A DNA stretch of 25,428 nt, taken from the NCBI GenBank assembly GCA_044344145.1, contig JBIJDM010000013.1, forward strand, positions 1 through 25,428, in the 5' to 3' direction. Positions 17,701-24,797 of this stretch are shown piece by piece. The notes under the pieces are model-generated. The model worked only from the letters and a program-made list of their open reading frames with translations, was not told the origin of the DNA and searched no databases. This DNA comes from JBAXGE01 sp044344145. Lineage in GTDB: Bacteria; Planctomycetota; Phycisphaerae; WQYP01. The position numbers and the translations under genes were made by a program. How positions within the stretch are numbered: position 1 is the first letter of the stretch; each line of letters starts with the position of its first letter.

Positions 17701-18077
17701 ATGATAAACTCCGGCTGGGCGTCGGGCTGGGCATGCAACTGGGCCAGCAGATCCAAACGCTGCACGGCCAGCTCATAGCTGATATTCGATTCACCGGGCA
17801 GCACTTCATACGCCGGATACAACACCGCCCGGGCACCGGGGACGAAGTATTCCAGCATATCCACGGCATCATCGGCTTCATCCAGATGCCCCACCACCAC
17901 AATCATGGGCCGGCGGAGTTGTTGCTGGGTAATCGCCGCCAGTGCCAGACCGGCGGAGCCCCAATGGCCCACGGTCACGGCATGACGGCAGGCGCTGATT
18001 TTGGCGCATAGGTCCCCCACCGCCTGCGCGTTACGCAGGGGGGTCAAAAAGTCCAATAGCGATGTCGCGCGGGCCAT
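14745..18077 (-). CDS. mfd: Transcription-repair coupling factor Mfd
   Basis: A 1110-residue ATP-dependent DNA translocase that removes stalled RNA polymerase and recruits UvrA. It has the UvrB-like N-terminal module (AYEVLPGESNISYELAVQRL), the RNA polymerase interaction domain with YVVHVQHGIAKFEGM (about 440), and helicase motifs GDVGYGKTE (about 580), VLVPTTVLCEQH, DEEQRFGV (about 682) and LTATPIPRTLHMSM. The second RecA lobe carries RGRVGR, and the C-terminal TRCF domain is present. Length fits the family. I chose the ATG; a TTG two codons upstream (18083) is possible, and neither has a strong ribosome binding site. The C-terminus ends in a Pro/Ala-rich tail. Confidence 0.96.
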   Translation of the reverse strand: MARATSLLDFLTPLRNAQAVGDLCAKISACRHAVTVGHWGSAGLALAAITQQQLRRPMIVVVGHLDEADDAVDMLEYFVPGARAVLYPAYEVLPGESNISYELAVQRLDLLAQLHAQPDAQPEFIIAPIQALMQPAPGPHLLAQQLIALKTGQTYARDTLIHWLGEHGYTRLDAVEDAGDFAVRGDILDVWPPGDGQPLRIDFFGDQIESLARFDLETMGTIKVETHARLVALGDRATWPVEDTTHLLKYMAKDTLIWLLEPTEIQEQGRSYYQRLDETRGTYSPQAVLQNVQQFAWVELHQFAPAGVADVVRLPCQSLMRFDTQVDAAVRELAELAQRSQTLVVCDSKGDLQRLTDLLEVKCPGAQHSMQMQVGALGLGFGWEEPLCAGRSLTLVGHHELFHRYTTRRRLRSVAGAKPLDTFLDLQPGDYVVHVQHGIAKFEGMKTIARDGMGAEYLTLKFSGESVLQVPVTQIHLVQKYVGSPHGRPTLSALGGTSWNKQKEKVSEAVVKLAGDLLAVQAARAAAPGVAYPADTAWTKEFEEAFPYPPTEDQVRCTGEIKNDLALPRPMDRLLCGDVGYGKTELAMRAAFKVCEFGKQVAVLVPTTVLCEQHEKSFRNRMAGYPFVINSVSRFKTPKEVKLNLEAVRTGQVDILIGTHRLLSKDVSFADLGLVIIDEEQRFGVEHKERLKQLRMTVDVLTLTATPIPRTLHMSMLGIRDISNLSTPPMDRRSVVTEVIPYDRARIHMAIQRELARDGQIYFVHNRVWNIQSVADDIRQMAPGARIGIGHGQMADGELEDVMHKFINHELDILVCTTIIESGLDIPNANTMIINEAEHFGLSGLHQLRGRVGRWKHRAYCYLLLSPDKTISSTAAKRLKAMEEYASLGAGFKIALRDLEIRGAGNILGPEQSGHITAVGYEMYCQLLEEAVKKMRNEPILKPIDAVIEIGVTGSVPRTYIESDRQRMDIYRRLGRCHTLEQVRTLEKDMVDAFGALPKSTELLLMLAELKIFAEGWGVSHVLTRTPDVVFTLSDLAKLGPLMGTKGPGSVRVADARTVHLRLPPQYLEPQTLLVVLRNMLNPEKVVVPPPAPAAPAPKPATSSPLGRRK

Positions 18078-18196
18078 ATACAACCAAACTCTACACAGGC
18101 GCTACGCACCGCCGCACCATGTGTGCGACGGTTTTTCACCATGCAAGCTCATAGCCTAGGCGCTGGCGTCCAACCAAGCAAGCCCCGGCCCACGGT

Positions 18197-20347
18197 TTAG
18201 CGCGGGGCGGGGGTAATTGTGAACTTCACCTGCCGCTGCTCGTCGAGGGTCTGGGTAAATATCTCACCCCCGGCTTCCACGCGCAAAGTGCCCTTCTTCC
18301 ACCCCAACGAGACCGGCGCGGTGCTCCCGATGGGTTTATACAAGTCGAATTCCTTGTCCCACTGCCGGGACACACCATCGCGTACCACCAGCGGCAGGTC
18401 AGTCTCCTTGTTATATGTGACTTCCAGTTTACGACCATCACTGCCGGTCAACGTAGCCACCCCCTTATCGGCGGCAAAGGTAAAGGCCCCCTTGCCGCTG
18501 ACGACCTTGCGGAAGTCATCCATCGTCTTAAACTGACTTCGGTCGCCGGTTTCCAGCGCAAAGCCGCGCAAACCGGAACCAACCCCATTGGCGGACATGA
18601 TTTGATCCGCGGCGTCCACCTTACCCGATCCGGGTGCGGGACGTTCCAGCGCAATGGGCCGGACGGCGAGATAGGTTTTTTCCAAACCAATCCACCAAAC
18701 ACCTTCGTCGTATTGCACCTGCGCAGCCTTGGGCCATTGGAAATTAACTTTGCCCTGCTTGGTCAGGAACACACACAGATTGCGGTATTGGCCCATCTGT
18801 TCGCCGGCCATCTTGCCGTTAAGCTTGCTGCCGGCGAGGAAATATTCCACGCCCCGGGTGTCATGGTGACTGAGCAGCTTGAAAGCCCCCACATCGCTGG
18901 AAGCCCCGACCGAAACCACGGTCCCCAGATAATGCTGTGCACTGTAGTACATAGTCTCAAAGAACTCGGGCTTTTCATCCGCCCCCGGCAGCCAGTTGGA
19001 ATATTCCGGTTTGGTATCCCACATTTCCACCGGCTTGGGAAAATCCTTCAGCGCCACCGCAATCACCGCCCGGGGTGGTCGGTAACCCGAAGTCACCGCA
19101 TGCACCTCATCCTCATGCCAGGTACGTTTTTCCACCGGACTATCCCCGGCCCACAACCACATCAAACTGGCGGCACTGGAACCGAAGGGCCGGCTGGCCC
19201 CGCCGTAATCGCGTTTGGTGGGACCACCCATTCCGCCACGATAATACTTCAGCGCCAACGCGGTGTAGAGCCAGTCCAATGCGGCTTTGGCCTGCATGCG
19301 GACCTGGAGGTCTTTCGCGCAGTCGTACAAATTGTGGTAGGGCATAATCGTGTGGGCAATGTAATTTTCACTATCCCATTCGCCCATGCCGATGGTATAC
19401 AGTGAGTTGACATAGTGGTGAATCTTATCAGCGTACAACCGCCGCACCGTCTCATTACCCGTCTCCTCGGCCATCAAATACACCGACGTTTCCCGCATCG
19501 CGCGCAGATTATCAGTATTCCGACCATCCACCCAATACCCACGGGCATTGGGGGAGAAATCTTTTCCGATGGCGCCGGCAAACCCTTTTTTATAGATCGG
19601 ATGGGTGCGGGTGTTCATGAGCCGTTCGACATCTTCGAACACTTCCCACCCCTGATCCGAATAGCCGCGCCACCACTTGCGCCACTGGGCCAAGTCTGCG
19701 CCAAAATCCGGGGTCGTTTTGCCGGTTTCCTTGTCGTATTCGCTTTTCAATTTCTGGAGGCTTTCCAACGCATATTTCCGGACTACTTCATCGGGGCTGG
19801 ACAATGATAAAATAAGTTCAAAATTGGGCCGGGGATCTTCCGCGGTCCAGGCTTTGGCCCCGTCGAACATTTTTTGGCGATAGTCGGGATTAAGATACTG
19901 CCCGAAGAAGAAATACTTGCGCATCTGGCCCTTGAGCGTGAAGCACCAGTAGTAGTCAATACCGTTGGTATGGGCATGATCGCCCGCTTCAATATCCGGC
20001 GCTTGCAGCACTCCCAAAGCGCCGGCGCGATCACCCCCGAGAAAACGGAACATATTCATGGGATAGGACCATTTTTCCCCCTCGCCAGTGGTACGGTTAT
20101 CGCTCCCCGCGGCGTTGGCGATGACTTTATTGGCTCGTTGCCAAAATGCCGTTTCCGCCTCGGACGACCACGCGGGATTCTGTGCTTCGGCCGGGATAGG
20201 CAGGGGACGAATCCGTATCAGGCCTTGCTCGTCTTTGTAGACCCGTTCGTCGGTCGGCACCGGGCTGGGCCCTTTGGGGGCTTGTCCCCACGCCAGTGCG
20301 GCACCAACCGCCAGACTCAGCACCCCGACATTTCGTAAAATTCGCAT
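18197..20347 (-). CDS. Large secreted protein of unknown function, probable alpha/alpha-toroid
   Basis: A 716-residue protein that I do not recognise. The N-terminus is a clear signal peptide (basic MRILR, hydrophobic 6-19, cleavage probably after WGQA). Residues about 60-480 are rich in Trp, Tyr and helical segments such as RETSVYLMAEETG, YVNSLYTIGMGEWDSENYIAHT and AALDWLYTALALKYYRGGMGG, the look of an alpha/alpha-barrel as found in polysaccharide lyases and unsaturated glycosyl hydrolases. The remainder (SHHDTRGVEYFLAG, GVWWIGLEKTYLAVRPI) looks beta-rich, as in lyases of the heparinase/alginate class. This fold reading is inference only. GAGGAG lies seven bases before the ATG. It stands alone, between mfd and the cyclo-ligase gene, near a secreted GH2 enzyme and a polysaccharide deacetylase, which suits a role in polysaccharide use. 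Confidence 0.8.
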   Translation of the reverse strand: MRILRNVGVLSLAVGAALAWGQAPKGPSPVPTDERVYKDEQGLIRIRPLPIPAEAQNPAWSSEAETAFWQRANKVIANAAGSDNRTTGEGEKWSYPMNMFRFLGGDRAGALGVLQAPDIEAGDHAHTNGIDYYWCFTLKGQMRKYFFFGQYLNPDYRQKMFDGAKAWTAEDPRPNFELILSLSSPDEVVRKYALESLQKLKSEYDKETGKTTPDFGADLAQWRKWWRGYSDQGWEVFEDVERLMNTRTHPIYKKGFAGAIGKDFSPNARGYWVDGRNTDNLRAMRETSVYLMAEETGNETVRRLYADKIHHYVNSLYTIGMGEWDSENYIAHTIMPYHNLYDCAKDLQVRMQAKAALDWLYTALALKYYRGGMGGPTKRDYGGASRPFGSSAASLMWLWAGDSPVEKRTWHEDEVHAVTSGYRPPRAVIAVALKDFPKPVEMWDTKPEYSNWLPGADEKPEFFETMYYSAQHYLGTVVSVGASSDVGAFKLLSHHDTRGVEYFLAGSKLNGKMAGEQMGQYRNLCVFLTKQGKVNFQWPKAAQVQYDEGVWWIGLEKTYLAVRPIALERPAPGSGKVDAADQIMSANGVGSGLRGFALETGDRSQFKTMDDFRKVVSGKGAFTFAADKGVATLTGSDGRKLEVTYNKETDLPLVVRDGVSRQWDKEFDLYKPIGSTAPVSLGWKKGTLRVEAGGEIFTQTLDEQRQVKFTITPAPR

Positions 20348-20450
20348 GTTAAACTCCTCAAAGTTCAGACTCGTGAATTTTCATTCTACTACTTTAACGC
20401 GCCAGAAACGACCTTCTTGCCGCAATTCGTTGACCTATCGGTCCGAGGGG

Positions 20451-20479
20451 TTGCCCGAATCCATACCTCGGTCTAGTAT
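20451..20479 (+). promoter_or_regulatory. Putative sigma-70-type promoter of the cyclo-ligase gene
   Basis: TTGCCC (20451-20456) and TAGTAT (20474-20479) are spaced by 17 bases; each matches four of six consensus positions. It lies 65 bases upstream of the start codon at 20545, and a CCGAGG/CCTCGG inverted repeat (20443-20448 and 20466-20471) overlaps it. Confidence 0.4.
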
Positions 20480-20544
20480 CGAGTGTATATTAATGGATTC
20501 ATAGTCGCTGGACCTAACCAGTGTTTATAAAGCAACGGTGAACC

Positions 20545-21135
20545 ATGAAATCAGATTTACGCAAACAGATGCGGGCCATCATGGCCGCCATTCCGCCGGA
20601 ACAACGCGAAGTGCGCTCCCGTACGGCCTGTGGCCAGATGGCCAGTCTACCCGAATTCCGCCGGGCGGGTATGGTCCTGTTGTTTTTAAGCATGCCCACG
20701 GAAATTGATACCACCCCGCTGCTCTTGCGCTGTTGGACCGAAGGCAAATCGGTCTGTGTGCCGCGCGTGGATTGGGATACCCAGCGGATGGACCTGATTG
20801 AAATCCGTTCCTTGGATACCGGCCTGTCCGATCGGGGCATCCCCGGCCTGCGTGAACCGGTGGCGGGGACTCCGGTACCGCTCGATATGATCAATTTCGC
20901 CGTGATCCCCGGCATGGCCTTTGACCGGCGCGGTTATCGCCTGGGACGGGGCAAGGGCTTCTATGACCGTTTGCTGGCCCGGCCGGATTTTGCTGGTATG
21001 CGCTGCGGATTTGGTTATGATGAGCAGTTGCTGCCGGAAATTGCCATCGAACCGCACGATATGCCGATGCAAATGATCGTGACCGATGCGCGGATTGTGC
21101 GCGTTGCGCTGGCCACCGGAGCCCATCGGCATTAA
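20545..21135 (+). CDS. 5-formyltetrahydrofolate cyclo-ligase
   Basis: A 196-residue cytosolic enzyme that converts 5-formyl-THF to 5,10-methenyl-THF using ATP, recycling a folate storage form. Family features are the N-terminal KSDLRKQMRA helix, LFLSMPTEIDTTPLL (substrate pocket), AVIPGMAFDRRGYRLGRGKGFYDRLL (about 117-142, the ATP/substrate loop) and the closing MPMQMIVTDARIVR. Length is standard. A weak GGTGAACC precedes the ATG. The LysM gene follows 15 bases later and is probably cotranscribed. In proteobacteria this gene family neighbours 6S RNA, but I see no 6S-like fold upstream here. Confidence 0.93.
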   Translation: MKSDLRKQMRAIMAAIPPEQREVRSRTACGQMASLPEFRRAGMVLLFLSMPTEIDTTPLLLRCWTEGKSVCVPRVDWDTQRMDLIEIRSLDTGLSDRGIPGLREPVAGTPVPLDMINFAVIPGMAFDRRGYRLGRGKGFYDRLLARPDFAGMRCGFGYDEQLLPEIAIEPHDMPMQMIVTDARIVRVALATGAHRH

Positions 21136-21150
21136 GCCCCAGGAACCACT

Positions 21151-22131
21151 ATGGCTTCATCGCGCGGTCGCCCGAATAATCGTCTGTTCAAGTGGCTGCG
21201 GGCCTTGTTGCTGCTGGCGCTGTTGGGATGGAGTTCGTGGCAGGCGGTGGCATTTATCCGGGGGCTGAAACAGGAAATCGCCCGGCGCAATCCGCCCGTC
21301 CCCTCACCCGAACAAACCGCCGATAAACCCGCGCAGGAAATCCCCGATAATCTGGTCATCCCCAACGAAGTGGTGGAAATTCCCGAGACGGCCCCCGCCA
21401 GCCCCACCGGTTCGGGGGTGGTTGAAACCGTCCAGATTGATCTTGAGGCCACCCTGCGCGATGCCCAAAAGGCCTTGAGCCAGGAACAATTCGTCACCGC
21501 CCGGGGGTTGCTCAATCAGGCGTTGTATGCCCAGCCCAACCACCCGCTGGCCCCGCGCTGGCGGGAACAACTCAGCAGCATGAATATTCCGATTTTTCTC
21601 GGGCCTGATATCTGGGCGGATGATCCGCTGGCCCGCGCGGTCCCCATTGAGCGTGGCGACACTTTTGGCACGCTGGCCCGGCGTTATGCCCTGCCGGTGG
21701 AATTACTGGGGATTCTCAATCCCCAACTCACCAGCGATAAAATGATCGCAGGTCAGAATGTCAAAATCGTCTCCGGCCCGTTCCATCTGCGGATCAGCCG
21801 GCAACGCCAGAGCGCGGAATTGCATGCGGGCGAGATGTTTGTCTGCACGCTGCAACCCTTCTTTGACCCCGGCCAGCAAACCCCCAACGGCACGTATAGC
21901 GTCTGCACCAACGGCAAGTTAAAAAACAACAATCAGGTATCCCGCCTGCTCATCGAACGGCAGGCGGCACCGGCGGGCAATGTCCCGGGGCTGAGTCTGT
22001 ATGGCCCGGCCGGACCGATCGGCGAGGCGATCGAAGGTCGTTTTGGGGGGGTGCGTTTTTCCCAAGCCCATTTGGATGTGCTGTATCTGACCCTGGTCGA
22101 GGGACAATCATTGGTATTTCTGGGGCCCTGA
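21151..22131 (+). CDS. Membrane-anchored LysM protein with degenerate L,D-transpeptidase-like domain
   Basis: A 326-residue protein with AGGAACC seven bases before ATG. Residues 12-37 form an N-terminal membrane anchor after a basic start (RLFKWLRALLLLALLGW), then comes a Pro/Glu-rich linker to about 85 and a helical stretch. A LysM peptidoglycan-binding domain follows at about 163-207 (IERGDTFGTLARRYALPVEL, LNPQL). From 208 to the end the pattern follows YkuD transpeptidases: strand FHLRISRQRQSAEL, QTPNGTYSV, SLYGPAG, then GRFGGVRFS and VEGQSLVFLG. At the positions of the catalytic HG and SHGCIRM motifs it has YG (Y284) and RFGGVRF (G300 for Cys, F298 for His). It thus lacks the residues needed for catalysis and may be a cell-wall binding or scaffolding protein. 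The YkuD reading rests on the motif pattern only. Confidence 0.82.
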   Translation: MASSRGRPNNRLFKWLRALLLLALLGWSSWQAVAFIRGLKQEIARRNPPVPSPEQTADKPAQEIPDNLVIPNEVVEIPETAPASPTGSGVVETVQIDLEATLRDAQKALSQEQFVTARGLLNQALYAQPNHPLAPRWREQLSSMNIPIFLGPDIWADDPLARAVPIERGDTFGTLARRYALPVELLGILNPQLTSDKMIAGQNVKIVSGPFHLRISRQRQSAELHAGEMFVCTLQPFFDPGQQTPNGTYSVCTNGKLKNNNQVSRLLIERQAAPAGNVPGLSLYGPAGPIGEAIEGRFGGVRFSQAHLDVLYLTLVEGQSLVFLGP

Positions 22132-22138
22132 GGCGTGG

Positions 22139-23122
22139 TCATTCCCACGTCACCGTGATTGAATTTGGTCCGGGGGTAACATCCAACAGCAATTGTTGAT
22201 CCTGAATCTGGATCGGCAGCGGCAGGGGTTCTTTTTTGGCATCGCGGCAGGCCACAGCTTTTGGGGCATGAACCCCGATCGCCACCGTCAGCGGTACGTT
22301 ATACACCGCTGGGTCCAGATTGGACGTAAGCTGGAACACAACTTTTTTAGCGCCGGTCTGCAGTATTTTTAGCGTGGCGGTATCGCGCAGCTTAACGTAG
22401 CGCCCGATGGTGCCAAACGTATCCACCCAGATTTGCGGTTCCCGCTGTTTCAGATATTTCAGATGGGCTTCCAGCACCTTGACGCTGCTAAAAGCAGTAA
22501 AACCCTTTTCAATACCATGAATCATCGGCACCATCCAACGGTGCTGGTGGATCGCCTGATTGACCCAGCTATTGGCGGTGTCGGCAGTAAAGTCTGTCCG
22601 GCCGTAGACCAATTCTTCCTCGCGAACCAGCGGATATTGTTGCAACACCAGATCACGCACATGATCGGTACGCTGGTTATAGGGATAACAAAAGCTGATG
22701 GGCGTCAGGCCCAGCTTGGTTTGGATAAATTTCTTGGATTGGACAATTTCGCGGATGAGTTTTTTGTCCTCAGTGACGCGGTCCAACATGGGGTGACTCA
22801 GCGAGTGGCTACCGATTTCGTGGCCACGTTTGGCCAACTCCCCCCATTCTTCCCAAGCCACACTAGCCCATTCCCCGGCGCGCTGGGCCCGCGGGTCCTT
22901 TTTCTGGTCCGGGGTCAGACCGGCAATCACAAAAAAAGTCGCACGAAAGCCATAACGCTCCAGCAACGGGACCGCCAGATCAACCTGATCGCGAATTCCA
23001 TCATCGAAAGTAAAGCTCAGGGCTGCGGCTTTGTCGTCCTTGAATGGGCAGATTTCCACCTCAACCGCCGCAGGTTGCGCCGGCTGAGTGGTGGAACCCG
23101 CCCCTTGTATGATGAATTGGCA
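22139..23122 (-). pseudogene. Polysaccharide deacetylase gene, main 3' fragment, cut off from its signal peptide by IS110
   Basis: This part encodes the complete NodB-type catalytic domain: FTFDDG (metal-binding Asp), HEIGSHSLSHPML (the two metal His), FCYPYNQRTD, and a C-terminal beta-rich tail to residue 326 of the fragment. Such enzymes remove acetyl groups from chitin-like or peptidoglycan sugars or from exopolysaccharide. The frame is open upstream to a TGA at 23125-23123, and the residues before the domain (QFIIQGAGSTTQPAQPAA) read like the end of a signal peptide and a linker, with no usable start codon. The missing first codons are found at 24403-24444 beyond the insertion element; both parts share the TGC codon (23120-23122 and 24403-24405). 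A shortened cytoplasmic product could still begin at GTG 23059, but that site has no good ribosome binding site. The stop faces the LysM gene stop seven bases away. Confidence 0.8.
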
Positions 23123-23139
23123 TCAAGAACTAAGGGCGG

Positions 23140-23366
23140 TAAACTCATCCCGTCGCAGTGGCCTTGGCGAGCGTAGCGAGACAAGGCCACTGCGACGGCC
23201 GGCGAAAGATCGGTTGCTCCTGGGCCCCTCGGTGGCCGTTCTGAAGCGTGATCCTCGCCGGTTTCTTGACGTGTCGTCCGAACAGTCGCTAGGGCACACG
23301 GTCCCGCGCCGCTCTCGCTCGGCCGGGTTCCGGGTCAGCCCGTATTCGCAAGATCGGAACCCTGTC
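23140..23366 (+). ncRNA. Putative bridge RNA region in the IS110 left end
   Basis: In IS110-subgroup elements the non-coding left end encodes a bridge RNA whose loops pair with target and donor DNA. The position, length and orientation here match. TTCTTGA at 23263-23269 is complementary over seven bases to TCAAGAA (23123-23129), the element's own left terminus next to the shared GCAT, as expected for a donor guide. I could not identify convincing target guides, and the RNA ends are not known. Confidence 0.4.
23150..23198. repeat. Perfect 17-bp palindromic stem near the IS110 left end
   Basis: Arms 23150-23166 and 23182-23198 are perfect inverted copies (CCGTCGCAGTGGCCTTG), separated by a 15-base loop with two GCGAG copies. 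No T-run follows. It may be the first stem of the bridge RNA or a REP-like palindrome carried by the element. Confidence 0.85.
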
Positions 23367-24365
23367 ATGGAACATCCTCCTGTCTCGCACGCGGTGACCT
23401 CCGCACGCCCCAAGGCCGTGGTGGGCATTGACCTGGCCAAACGCACCCTCCAAGTGGCCGTGGACAGCAACGGTCAGGTAGCGTTCAACGTGACCTTCGA
23501 CTACGACACCGCAGGCCTCGCCAGCCTGCGGAAGCGTCTGGCCGACTTCGAGATTGAACTGGTCGTCATGGAGGCCACCGGGGGTCTGGAGCGGCGTTTG
23601 GCCGCGGAACTGACCGACGCGGGCCTGACGGTCGCCGTCGTCAATCCCCGACAGGCGCGCAGCTATGCCGACGCCCGGGGCCGTCTGACCAAGACCGACA
23701 AAATTGACGCCCTCGTACTGGCGGAGATGGCCCGGATCCTCCGGCCTGAGGCCCGTCCACTGCCCGCGCCCGAGCAGTTGCGGCTCAAGGACTTGGTGGC
23801 CCGTCGCCGGCAACTCGTGCACATGCGGGCGCAGGAACGCAACCACGCCCAGCAGGCCGCCAGCAAGGAAATTAGCCGGAGTATCGAGGCCATTCTCAAA
23901 GCCTTGGATAAGCAGATTGAGGCTGTGGAGAAGCAGATCGCCGACTTCATTGACTCCAACTCCGATTGGAAACGCAAGAGCGAAATCCTCAGTTCCACCC
24001 CCGGGGTGGGCATACAGACCGCGCACAATCTGCTGGCGGAACTGCCGGAACTGGGGCAGCTCAACAAACGTCAGGTCGCCAGCCTGGCGGGCTTGGCGCC
24101 CCACGCCTTTCAGAGTGGCCAGTTCTGCGGCCAGAGCCGCATCTGGGGTGGTCGGGCTGCAGTCCGCACCACGCTCTACATGGCGACGATGGCGGCGTTG
24201 ACCTACAACCCGGTCATTAAAAAGTTCTATCAGGCGTTGGTGGCACGTGGGAAACGCGGGATCGTCGCACTGGTCGCCAGCATGCGCAAACTACTGACCA
24301 TCCTCAACGCGCTGCTACGCGATCGCGTCGAATGGAACCCGGAAATTGTGACAGAAATTGGTTGA
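23367..24365 (+). CDS. IS110-family recombinase/transposase
   Basis: A 332-residue protein from ATG 23367; the frame is open further upstream but that part lies in the non-coding left end. The N-terminal RuvC-like domain shows GIDLAK (D22), MEATGG (E69) and the pair TDKIDA (D111, D114), the DEDD tetrad. A coiled-coil-like helical stretch spans about 140-205. The C-terminal Transposase_20 domain has LSSTPGVGIQTA, LAGLAPHAFQSG with the candidate catalytic serine S250, and IWGGRAAVRTTLYMATMAALTYNP. From memory, the spacings E69-D111-D114-S250 equal those of the IS621 recombinase (E60-D102-D105-S241). It acts on DNA with a bridge RNA as guide. The gene appears intact, so the element may be active. 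Confidence 0.95.
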   Translation: MEHPPVSHAVTSARPKAVVGIDLAKRTLQVAVDSNGQVAFNVTFDYDTAGLASLRKRLADFEIELVVMEATGGLERRLAAELTDAGLTVAVVNPRQARSYADARGRLTKTDKIDALVLAEMARILRPEARPLPAPEQLRLKDLVARRRQLVHMRAQERNHAQQAASKEISRSIEAILKALDKQIEAVEKQIADFIDSNSDWKRKSEILSSTPGVGIQTAHNLLAELPELGQLNKRQVASLAGLAPHAFQSGQFCGQSRIWGGRAAVRTTLYMATMAALTYNPVIKKFYQALVARGKRGIVALVASMRKLLTILNALLRDRVEWNPEIVTEIG

Positions 24366-24402
24366 TTTTGAACACAGTCGCTACTATTGACGCCATGCCC
24401 AA

Positions 24403-24444
24403 GCATAATCCCGACACCAACGCCCAACACCAACGCATATTCAT
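24403..24444 (-). pseudogene. 5' fragment of the split polysaccharide deacetylase gene (start and signal peptide)
   Basis: Fourteen codons, MNMRWCWALVSGLC, preceded by AGGAAA (24454-24449) at a good distance from ATG 24444; an in-frame ATG at 24438 also exists. Joined at the TGC codon to the fragment ending at 23122, this gives a signal peptide with hydrophobic core and an AGS cleavage motif (QGAGS), followed by a Thr/Gln/Pro linker and the NodB domain, 340 residues in all. In the present sequence translation from here runs into the element and stops after 46 residues. Confidence 0.75.
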
Positions 24445-24797
24445 GAAGTTTCCTGTGTACTTTTCAAGTGGCCAACGCCAAATAACCAACCAAAGTGTGA
24501 TACCTACAACGCACGAGTGGCAACAATAATGCCCCAAAGGGAATTTGAACCCCTACGTCATGGGTTCAGACGGTAATTTAGGGCCCAAAGTGAGTTGCTG
24601 CAACCGACAAGGCACGTTCGGGGTATGATAACGACCATACCAAAGGAGATAATTCACACTTAATTGAAAGAAAACACCCCCCACAGGCAACTAAGTGGTA
24701 GTCGGCGGATGGTGTAGGCAGGTATGCCCCATGGTGTCGTGCCCCCGCATCTAAAGCGGCAGGAATTTTTCTATAACGCCCTATGGCAGTGATACTT
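24445..24797. other. Gene-free region upstream of the secretion ATPase gene (353 bases)
   Basis: It contains the ribosome binding site and presumably the promoter of the split deacetylase gene at its left edge, a tRNA-like fragment (24530-24584), and a hairpin GGTATG/CATACC (about 24622-24641) followed by AAAGGAG with no suitable start codon. I see no supported gene in it. Confidence 0.5.
24530..24584 (-). other. tRNA-like sequence lacking a D-arm
   Basis: On the minus strand GCCCTAA (24584-24578) can pair over seven positions, one of them G.T, with TTGGGGC (24537-24531), like an acceptor stem with discriminator A. Just inside is a T-arm of normal shape, AGGGG-TTCAAAT-TCCCT (24554-24538), with a T-loop close to the tRNA consensus. 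The remaining 23 bases form only one weak hairpin (CGTC/GACG with a 9-base loop), so there is no D-arm, and no CCA is encoded. It could be a tRNA remnant or a chance resemblance; a working tRNA is unlikely. Confidence 0.35.

Larger units (their letters stand above)
23121..24403 (+). mobile_element. IS110-family insertion sequence (about 1283 bp)
   Basis: Ends were set by rejoining the split deacetylase gene: GCAT occurs at both junctions (23120-23123 and 24403-24406), and removing one copy plus the sequence between restores the frame. The exact cut within GCAT cannot be told. Consistent with IS110 elements it has no terminal inverted repeats or long target duplication, one recombinase gene, a long left non-coding end (about 243 bp) and a short right end (about 38 bp after the stop). 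The long left end puts it in the IS110 rather than the IS1111 subgroup. Confidence 0.8.

Noticed and set aside
18182..18208. Hairpin GCCCCG/CGGGGC overlapping the stop codon of the secreted protein gene as a terminator
   Set aside because: Only six pairs with a 15-base loop containing the stop codon, and no T-run follows on the minus strand.
20348..20544. 6S RNA upstream of the cyclo-ligase gene, as in proteobacterial ssrS-ygfA loci
   Set aside because: No long bulged hairpin of about 180 bases can be drawn; only a short CCGAGG/CCTCGG repeat and a promoter-like pair are seen.
23125..24376. GAAC present near both ends of the IS (23127-23130 and 24370-24373) as the target repeat
   Set aside because: Joining at GAAC leaves the deacetylase out of frame with an early stop, while joining at GCAT restores a full secreted protein.
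24642..24717. Small frame TTG at about 24665 after AAAGGAG, 17 codons
   Set aside because: Spacing of about 15 bases to a TTG is poor, the peptide has no recognisable feature, and it ends before the ATPase gene.
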